In this document: positions 43,726 through 49,147 of the stretch, piece by piece
Position numbering within the stretch: position 1 is the stretch's first letter
Layout: every line of letters starts with the position of its first letter
Source: Candidatus Kuenenia stuttgartensis
Lineage (GTDB): Bacteria; Planctomycetota; Planctomycetia; Planctomycetales; Planctomycetaceae
Length of the DNA: 49,147 nucleotides
Direction of reading: 5' to 3'
Assembly: GCA_945906725.1 (NCBI GenBank)
Contig: CAMDRI010000018.1
Location: 1-49,147, forward strand
Notes under the pieces: generated by a model
Database searches by the model: none
Told to the model about the DNA's origin: nothing
What the model saw: only the letters and a program-made list of their open reading frames with translations
Program-made: the position numbers and the translations under genes

Positions 43726-45900
43726 ATGAATTCGTCCCCGACGATGTCTCGACGGTTGATTGGTTCGATCCTCTGTGTGGTTGGCGGAGTCGTCGCGCAG
43801 ACGCTGAGCAGCCAGACGATCCTTGGCTCGCCAATCACCGCCACTCAGTTTGTCAGCAGCGAGCTGTGGCAGACGATCGTCACGCTGCTCAGCGGACAGA
43901 TGGGCCGTGACCAGTTGGGTGGAGTGACGGCCGAGGTCGAATTCCTCCAGCTGTTTGTGATGTGGTCGGCGATCGCTGGAGTTGGAGCGACGCTCGCCGC
44001 GCGGTTGATTCGGCAGCATCACGGTTCGAGCTGGAGCGACTCGTTCACGACTGCCGGTTTCGCTTGCGGCTGGTGGGGGTTGATGGGAGCCTGGGAGCTG
44101 CTCCGCGTGCTCGCGTTCCTCGTCGGCTGGACGAGCCTCGATCAACTCCTGTTTGTGACCCCGCAATTCTGGCAAGCAATCGCCCTCGCCGGCTGGCTCG
44201 TGCAACCCTTCACCTTGTCACCCTCTCACCTTGTCACCCCCGCACCCTCACACCTGCCAAGTCTCCCGCTCCGTTTCGCACCGGACCCCAGCCTGCGAGA
44301 ACGCGTGACCAAATGGGTTCGTCGGCATCCACTCGTCTCCCGCCACTCGTCGCTCAAATCGGTTGCCGTGCTGATCGCGATTTACATCGTCGTCTTCACG
44401 GCGATGAACTGGCGGCTGTGGCAGAACCTTCGCATCCCGCACGGCGACTCGGCGATGTACGAGGAGCACTTGTGGAATCTGTGGCATGGCAAAGGCTTTC
44501 GCAGCTATCTCGACCAAGGGCTGTTCCTCGGCGAGCACATTCAAGTCATCCACCTGCTGCTGCTGCCTCTGCATCTCGTCTGGCCGTCGCACTTGCTGAT
44601 GGAACTTTGCGAATCAACGGCGCTCGCGCTCGGAGCGATCCCGATCTTTCGGATGACTCTGCGATCGACCGGCTCGGCGCGAGCCGGATTGCTCACGTCG
44701 GCGGCGTACCTGCTTTATTTCCCGCTGCACTTTCTGGACATCGAAGTCGACCTGAAAACGTTTCGACCGGAAAGCTTTTGCGTCCCGTTTTTTTTATTCG
44801 CGTTCGAGGCGCTCGAAGAAGGCCGCCTCCGCCGCGTGTTGATCCTGCTGGCGATCGCACTGTCGGCGAAGGAAGACTACTCGATCATCATCGCACCGCT
44901 TGGCGTCTGGATTGTGGCGACCGCATGGTGGAAGTTCAGGGTGGGGCAGGTTGAAAATCTGCCCCACGATTCACACCGCCGCCGGATGATCCTCGGCCTG
45001 TGCCTCGCCGTGTTTGGAGTCGTCTATTTGCTGCTGGCGATCCTCGTCGTGATCCCGTGGTTTCGCAGTGGAGCGGAGTTGCACTACGTCCGCTACTTCC
45101 CCAAGTTCGGCAGCTCGATGGGCGAAATCGCAAAGAACATGCTCACGAATCCGAGCCTGTTGTTCGGGGAGTTGTTAACCGCGAAGACCGCGCTGTACGC
45201 GATCGCAATGCTGTTACCGGTCGGCTTCATCGCGTTGCTCTCGCCGAGCCGGTTGGCCGTTGGTCTGCCGCTGTTTGGGATCTTGTGCCTCAGCGAATTT
45301 TCCGGCGACGGGCCGCGACACCACTTCCACGCGCCGTTGGTCCCCGTCGTCTTCTGGGCCACCGCCATCGGAGTCGGCAACGTGGGAAGAGTCTTCGAGA
45401 AGATCCGATCGCTCGTCACCTTGTCACCCCCTCATCTTGTCACCCCCTCACCGACAGACTCTTTCGCTCGCCAATTCGTCTGGGCCAGCGCATTCACGAG
45501 CGGCCTGTTCCTCAGCCTCAGCCCCGCTGGCATCGCCTTCTGGGACTCCGGATCGTCGATGTCGCTGTGGCGGCTGTACGCTCACGACCCACGAGCCGAT
45601 CAGTTCGAGAAAGTGCTCGCGAAGATCCCGCGCGAAACTCGCGTCGCCTCGACCGACTATGTGCATCTGAGATTCACGCATCACGAGCGTTCGTATGACT
45701 ACAGCCTCTACCGCCGCCGCATCGCTGGCTACGAGGACCGCGTCCCGGACGACACCGACTTCATCGTGATCGACATGCGGCATCCATACAGCAATCTCAA
45801 ATCGCCCGATCAAGTCCGCGAGTTGCAAACGGAACTCGATCGCTGGGAATTGGTGCCCGATGAGACAGACGGCTACTTCATCGTGCTGCGAAGAAAGTAG
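43726..45900 (+). CDS. DUF2079 multi-spanning membrane protein with repeat insertions
   Basis: The gene encodes 724 residues. An N-terminal hydrophobic region (about 10-150) precedes a second membrane block starting near KSVAVLIAIYIVVFTAMNW. DUF2079 motifs: HGDSAMYEEHLWNLWHGKGF, LGEHIQVIHLLLLPLHLVW and SAKEDYSIIIAPLGVWI. DUF2079 proteins resemble integral-membrane glycosyltransferases of the GT-C type with a lumenal acidic loop; function here is unknown. Three insertions are odd: tandem caccttgtcaccc-type repeats at 44211-44254 and 45417-45452, both read as TLSPxHLVTP, and a palindrome at 44941-44967. They fall in predicted linkers or loops. The TAG stop lies inside the palindromic element shared with the convergent helicase gene. 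The start ATG has no strong Shine-Dalgarno. Confidence 0.88.
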   Translation: MNSSPTMSRRLIGSILCVVGGVVAQTLSSQTILGSPITATQFVSSELWQTIVTLLSGQMGRDQLGGVTAEVEFLQLFVMWSAIAGVGATLAARLIRQHHGSSWSDSFTTAGFACGWWGLMGAWELLRVLAFLVGWTSLDQLLFVTPQFWQAIALAGWLVQPFTLSPSHLVTPAPSHLPSLPLRFAPDPSLRERVTKWVRRHPLVSRHSSLKSVAVLIAIYIVVFTAMNWRLWQNLRIPHGDSAMYEEHLWNLWHGKGFRSYLDQGLFLGEHIQVIHLLLLPLHLVWPSHLLMELCESTALALGAIPIFRMTLRSTGSARAGLLTSAAYLLYFPLHFLDIEVDLKTFRPESFCVPFFLFAFEALEEGRLRRVLILLAIALSAKEDYSIIIAPLGVWIVATAWWKFRVGQVENLPHDSHRRRMILGLCLAVFGVVYLLLAILVVIPWFRSGAELHYVRYFPKFGSSMGEIAKNMLTNPSLLFGELLTAKTALYAIAMLLPVGFIALLSPSRLAVGLPLFGILCLSEFSGDGPRHHFHAPLVPVVFWATAIGVGNVGRVFEKIRSLVTLSPPHLVTPSPTDSFARQFVWASAFTSGLFLSLSPAGIAFWDSGSSMSLWRLYAHDPRADQFEKVLAKIPRETRVASTDYVHLRFTHHERSYDYSLYRRRIAGYEDRVPDDTDFIVIDMRHPYSNLKSPDQVRELQTELDRWELVPDETDGYFIVLRRK
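44211..44254 (+). repeat. Tandem 16-base repeat inside DUF2079 gene, copy 1
   Basis: Two near-identical 16-base units beginning CACCTTGTCACCC, plus a partial third, give FTLSPSHLVTPAPSHL in the linker between the N-terminal membrane region and the DUF2079 core. The same units recur in the same frame at 45417-45452. Confidence 0.75.
44941..44967. repeat. Palindromic element inserted in frame in DUF2079 gene
   Basis: GTGGGGCAG (44941-44949) pairs perfectly with CTGCCCCAC (44959-44967); two A-T pairs and a G-T pair extend the stem around a 3-base loop. It encodes VGQVENLPH in a loop (WWKFRVGQVENLPHDSHRRR) between two membrane segments. Confidence 0.75.
45417..45452 (+). repeat. Tandem 16-base repeat inside DUF2079 gene, copy 2
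   Basis: Matches copy 1 (44211-44254) with two substitutions over the first 30 bases and gives the same peptide register (TLSPPHLVTPSP). It lies in a loop of the C-terminal half between predicted membrane segments. Confidence 0.75.
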
Positions 45901-45947
45901 CTCGGACGCCAACGTTTGAGCCGACCCGACGTAGGCGTCCGGTCTAC
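45897..45947. repeat. Palindrome carrying the stop codons of two convergent genes
   Basis: Arms 45897-45910 (GTAGCTCGGACGCC) and 45934-45947 match as inverted repeats at 12 of 14 positions. The left arm contains the TAG stop (45898-45900) of the plus-strand DUF2079 gene. The right arm, read on the minus strand, contains the TAG stop (45944-45946) of the helicase gene. The element therefore makes up the entire intergenic region and could form a hairpin in either transcript. Confidence 0.8.
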
Positions 45948-48391
45948 GACATGCTGGTCAGCACCGCTGCCGCCGCGTGAGCCTCTTCCAGCATTTGATC
46001 GGTGCTTTGCGAATCGACCTCGCGGCAGCTCGCGGTGACTTGATTCGCGATATCTCGCAGTTCGTCACGCCACGCGTCGGGATCGAGACCCGGCGGGCAG
46101 TGCGGGATGAACTCCTCCAACAGCAGCACGAATCGCAGCAGATGCCGAAACAGAATTCCCTCCTGCTTGGCGGCCTGCCGAGCGGACACGAGTTTGTTGA
46201 AGTCGCCGCCGAATTGCAGCAGAGCGCCGGCTCCCCAGCACGCCTGAATCGGGACGTCGGTCACGTCGGGGAACTCGGCCTGGAAGAACAGCCGCAGTTT
46301 TTCGGCGAGCGTCAGCACTCGCGGGCGGTCGTTGTCGTCCCAGAAGTCTTCTTCCTCTTCGTCGGTCATCGCGCCGAGTTCCGCCGCCGTTGCGAGTCCG
46401 CGCTGCAACAACCTCGGATGCAAGAACTCCGTCGCCAGCGGCCCGAACGGCATGACATCGACACGCGGCACGCGCACGTACTTCGCCGCCGAACGCGCAA
46501 TTGCCAGCACGCTCTCGAATGCTTGAATCCGCTCTTCGCGATTTGCTTTGCCGAGATGCTCGACCAGAAACATACCGTAGATCGGGTTGACGCTGCGAAA
46601 GGTCATGAGCTCAGCCAGCTTCTCGGTCGGCACCGCGCGATCCGGACGGTAGACCACTTCCGGAGCCGTCGATTGACCAGTCGCTTCTTGGCGATCCTTC
46701 AGTGCCTGTCCCAGCAAAAACTTCGCGGCGGACGATGTGGGCGCGCTCTGGCCAGTCACCTCACCGAGCCACTTCGGCTGACCGAAGGTCTCCTCCGGCG
46801 GCGTTGAGAATTCCGGGAGACCTGTGGTCACGCCATCGGCGGGGTCGTGAGACCCGCGCCGAGCGCTATCGGCAGGCGGTTCTGGTTCCAGCGTTACATA
46901 GCCGCCGGCCCACAAGGAAATCAACCGGCGGTCGAGTTCCTTCTGAGCCTCTGAAACATGCTTCCCTTCGAGCAATCTCTTGGCCACGAAGTCGCGCAGC
47001 CGAGCTACATCGGGAGTGATCTCCAACAGGTATGCCAGCAGTCGCCACGGCAGCGGACCTTGGCTGGTCAGCTTGCCGGGCGGAGCGGTTCGCAGCTTCT
47101 CGAATTGCTCTTTATTCCAATACTGCTCGGTCTCGCGGCGCTTCGGTTGCTTCTTCTTCATGGCCTTCTTGGCCCGGATCAGCATTGGATCCTTCGTGTC
47201 CTCCGGGATCTGATCGTACTTCTCTTTCCAGCGCAGGATCTTCACGTCGTCCTCGTGAGCCAGCGCGTAGACGAAGCCCTCTTTGTCGAACTGCGGCCGC
47301 CCTGCCCTGCCGAACATCTGGTGAGCGGCACTCGGCTCGATCACCTTCTTCTTGCCTGGCGGGCCTTTGATGAGCGACGTGATGACGACCGAACGCGCCG
47401 GCAGGTTGATGCCGGCCGAGAGTGTCTCCGTACAAACGCAGACCGAGAGCAACTTTTGTTGAAACAAGTCTTCGACAATTCGCTTGTACTTCGGCAGCAA
47501 TCCCGCGTGATGCACACCGACGCCGCGAAACAGAATTTGCTTCAGCTTCGGCCCGACTCCTTTGGTGAAATCGAGTTTTTCGATTTCCACCGCCAGCTTC
47601 TTCTGTTGCCCATCCGCGAGAAGTGATTTGCCTTTGAGTTGCTCGGCCACATCCCAGCACTCATCGCGGTTGAAACAGAACACGAGCGCCGGTGTTCGTC
47701 GCGATTCGTCGTCGCCGTTCGCCATCCATTCGAGATGCTCGCTGAGCAACAGGTCCGGCACCCATTGATAGCTCAGCGGTACGCGGCGCTCGGTCCCCTG
47801 CACGAGATCGACCAATCGCCCGTGCGCCCGCTGCATCCACAGCGTGAAGTCCACCGCGTTCCCGACCGTCGCACTCAGCAGCAAAAGCCGCACATGCCTC
47901 GGCAGCAATCCCAGCGACAGTTCCCACACCACGCCGCGCTCCGGATCGGCGAAGCTGTGAAACTCATCCATCACCACCGCCGAGACATTAGTGAAGTCAA
48001 ATGCCTCCGCATGCAGAAGTCGGTTGAGCAGAATCTCCGCGACAACGACCAGCACGCGCGCTTCCGGGTTCACCTTGCGATTGCCGGTGACGAGTCCCAC
48101 GTCGTCCGCTTTGAAACCCCAGCGAACCGCCGCCGCTTGCATCTCGCGAAATTTTTGTTCCGTCAGCGCGATCAGCGGTGTCGTGTAGTACGCGATCGTG
48201 TTCGTGTGCAGTGCCTCAAACAACGCCGCCTCGGCGATCAGCGTCTTGCCCGTCCCCGTCGGAGCACACACCAGTACGCCCTTCTCGGCCGTGAACCACG
48301 ACAGCAACGCCTCCTCCTGCACCGGGTATGGCACATACGGCAATTGAGCGAGATACTTTTCGGCAAGTTCATCACGCGAGAGGGTCGGCAT
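45944..48391 (-). CDS. Ski2-like DExH-box helicase
   Basis: The gene encodes 815 residues from ATG 48391 (MPTLSRDELAEKYL); the longer frame starts with TTG at 48463 and has a poor N-terminus. Helicase motifs: Q-motif-like YVPYPVQEEAL, Walker A APTGTGKT (Lys about 49), TPLIALTEQKF, motif II DEFH (142-145), motif III LLSATVGN (about 173), and in the second RecA domain HHAGLLPKYK, TETLSAGINLPARSVV and QMFGRAGRP. These match the Ski2/Mtr4-like DExH family of processive RNA or DNA helicases. The C-terminal 350 residues have no clear named domain; a Lys-rich KKAMKKKQPKRRETEQYW stretch may contact nucleic acid. Cytoplasmic. The linker near 520-550 (RRGSHDPADGVTTGLPEFST) looks like another inserted repeat. 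Confidence 0.9.
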   Translation of the reverse strand: MPTLSRDELAEKYLAQLPYVPYPVQEEALLSWFTAEKGVLVCAPTGTGKTLIAEAALFEALHTNTIAYYTTPLIALTEQKFREMQAAAVRWGFKADDVGLVTGNRKVNPEARVLVVVAEILLNRLLHAEAFDFTNVSAVVMDEFHSFADPERGVVWELSLGLLPRHVRLLLLSATVGNAVDFTLWMQRAHGRLVDLVQGTERRVPLSYQWVPDLLLSEHLEWMANGDDESRRTPALVFCFNRDECWDVAEQLKGKSLLADGQQKKLAVEIEKLDFTKGVGPKLKQILFRGVGVHHAGLLPKYKRIVEDLFQQKLLSVCVCTETLSAGINLPARSVVITSLIKGPPGKKKVIEPSAAHQMFGRAGRPQFDKEGFVYALAHEDDVKILRWKEKYDQIPEDTKDPMLIRAKKAMKKKQPKRRETEQYWNKEQFEKLRTAPPGKLTSQGPLPWRLLAYLLEITPDVARLRDFVAKRLLEGKHVSEAQKELDRRLISLWAGGYVTLEPEPPADSARRGSHDPADGVTTGLPEFSTPPEETFGQPKWLGEVTGQSAPTSSAAKFLLGQALKDRQEATGQSTAPEVVYRPDRAVPTEKLAELMTFRSVNPIYGMFLVEHLGKANREERIQAFESVLAIARSAAKYVRVPRVDVMPFGPLATEFLHPRLLQRGLATAAELGAMTDEEEEDFWDDNDRPRVLTLAEKLRLFFQAEFPDVTDVPIQACWGAGALLQFGGDFNKLVSARQAAKQEGILFRHLLRFVLLLEEFIPHCPPGLDPDAWRDELRDIANQVTASCREVDSQSTDQMLEEAHAAAAVLTSMS
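46842..46855. repeat. Possible short dyad element inside helicase gene
   Basis: GGGTC-GTGA-GACCC, extendable with one bulged G and flanked by related GC-rich sequence (46816-46870), is in frame and encodes part of a low-complexity linker between the helicase core and the C-terminal domain. Weak on its own; listed because it resembles the other in-frame dyads. Confidence 0.35.
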
Positions 48392-48610
48392 TGTGGGGCA
48401 ATCAAAGTGAGTGGGCTTCTCCCAGTCGTGATCCGTCACGCTCGGCGAGAATCGGCGTTTCAAACGGCAAGCAAAAACGCAGAGGACGCAGATTAGCGCA
48501 GAAGGACAGGAGAATCACGCCTCGAACAGTGCCAGCAAGCAACCGCCAGTGATTCGCCGAGGCTGGGTCGTTTGCCGTTTTGCAGCGGTTTCCACGACGC
48601 GACAAAACCC

Positions 48611-48668
48611 AGCACGACGCGCCAGCGAGTGGTGCTTCTCGGCGAACCACTCGCTCGCGCGTCGTGCT
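48611..48668. repeat. 23-bp inverted repeat, relative of 27354-27409
   Basis: Arms 48611-48633 and 48646-48668 match at 22 of 23 positions with a 12-base spacer. The outer 12 bases of each arm (AGCACGACGCGC and its complement) are identical to those of the element at 27354-27409. As there, the right arm continues into the duplicated non-coding block. Confidence 0.85.
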
Positions 48669-48844
48669 AGTCCCTTAATACCCCCCCCAATTTGAAACAT
48701 TGGCCGGCTCTCAGCCGAGTCACCGGAGCGGCAACACCACGGCTGGTGGGAGGACGATTTCCGAATTCTTTCCGAATTCGGCAAATTCCGTGAGACGACT
48801 GCCCCGTCGGCTCCGCTTAGAGTGTGGCGGTTTCTTTTCTCATC
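48657..48844 (+). repeat. Duplicated ~188-bp non-coding block, copy B (no gene)
   Basis: About 95% identical to 27398-27584, the leader of the small secreted protein. Similarity stops at the CTTTTCTCATC end, just where copy A reaches its ribosome binding site. No start codon, Shine-Dalgarno or open frame related to the small protein follows here. Confidence 0.9.
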
Positions 48845-49147
48845 CCGACATTTCCCAGATGAGTTGAGCCTGGATCGGATCCAAACTCGCAACGCTCTCC
48901 ACTCTAGCAACGACCCATACCCCACGCCCAACGTGTGCGGACCGTCTGTCATTTTTTTAGCCTCCCATCCCGGCTCGGCCCAATCCGCGCGACGAGAAAG
49001 GGGAACTCCGGAGCGTTTTCCTGCGTCGATCTCTGGTTCTGCGCAGTCCTTCTCCGTGGGGAATCTCCTGTTCCACTCCCGAGCACGTCACGTGACCAGC
49101 GGCGGCGGTAGCGCCAGCCGCGCAATGCGGTCGAGGATCGCGGCAAA
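48845..49147. other. Non-coding end of window
   Basis: I see no convincing gene here, and together with 48392-48656 this makes a gene-free stretch of about 750 bases. A T7 run follows GACCGTCTGTCA near 48950, without a clear stem. On the minus strand the last 60 bases could be the C-terminus of a gene entering from outside (ILDRIARLALPPPLVT, stop at 49088-49090); too short to call. Confidence 0.4.

Noticed and set aside
48515..48952. 145-codon minus-strand ORF
   Set aside because: It runs through the palindrome and the duplicated non-coding block and has no domain or Shine-Dalgarno.
49088..49147. Possible C-terminus of a minus-strand gene at the window edge
   Set aside because: ILDRIARLALPPPLVT then a stop is suggestive, but 19 codons are too few to support a gene.
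1..49147. Insertion sequences, prophage, tRNA or rRNA genes
   Set aside because: No transposase, integrase, structural phage protein, cloverleaf or rRNA-like segment was found on either strand.

Overview
The window looks like chromosomal DNA of a planctomycete (Planctomycetota). It is GC-rich (about 58-60% by eye) and dense with families that are typical of that phylum: DUF1501 proteins with RRxFL (Tat-like) N-termini, DUF1549/DUF1553 proteins with c-type haem motifs, PPC-domain surface proteins, PQQ-type propellers with the N-terminal WPQFRGPN motif, Tat-exported Gfo/Idh/MocA oxidoreductases and a DUF2079 membrane protein. I see no rRNA, tRNA, transposase, integrase, phage gene or CRISPR array.

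Layout. 1-2.5 kb: the 3' end of an RTX-type Ca-binding repeat gene (+) with a strong terminator, then a broken cytochrome c gene (-) coupled to the gene before it. 2.5-10.5 kb: a giant secreted esterase fusion (-) and two secreted alpha/beta hydrolases (+). 10.9-23.9 kb: cluster 1, six tightly spaced minus-strand genes read 23.9 to 10.9: DUF1549/1553, PPC, DUF1501, cytochrome-DUF1549-DUF1553, DUF1501, esterase. 24.1-27.9 kb: TolB-like propeller and HEAT protein (-), Tat-exported amidohydrolase (+), small secreted protein (+). 28-39.2 kb: a broken zinc-ribbon gene (+), then cluster 2 on the minus strand read 39.2 to 28.2: Gfo/Idh/MocA, PPC, DUF1549/1553, DUF1501, sialidase-like BNR protein, PQQ/EF-hand propeller, YhcH/NanQ-like protein. 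39.6-48.4 kb: coiled-coil protein, lipoprotein, HD phosphohydrolase, DUF2079 membrane protein, Ski2-like helicase. 48.4-49.1 kb: non-coding, with a repeat copied from 27.4 kb.

Function. Both big clusters combine exported cytochrome/DUF1549/DUF1553, DUF1501 and PPC proteins with carbohydrate-active or ester-cleaving enzymes. I infer cell-envelope machinery for binding and processing a complex, probably acylated, polysaccharide. A sialate-O-acetylesterase-type domain, a sialidase-fold protein and a YhcH/NanQ-like anomerase are all present, so sialic-acid-like sugars are one possible substrate; that is inference.

The most unusual signal is non-coding. At least ten imperfect inverted repeats of several unrelated sequences are scattered through the window. 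Four lie in frame inside large coding genes, adding short extra peptides. Three supply the TAG stop codon of the gene they adjoin, one of them serving both convergent genes. A separate block of about 188 bp, including the leader of a small secreted protein, is duplicated about 21 kb away without its gene.
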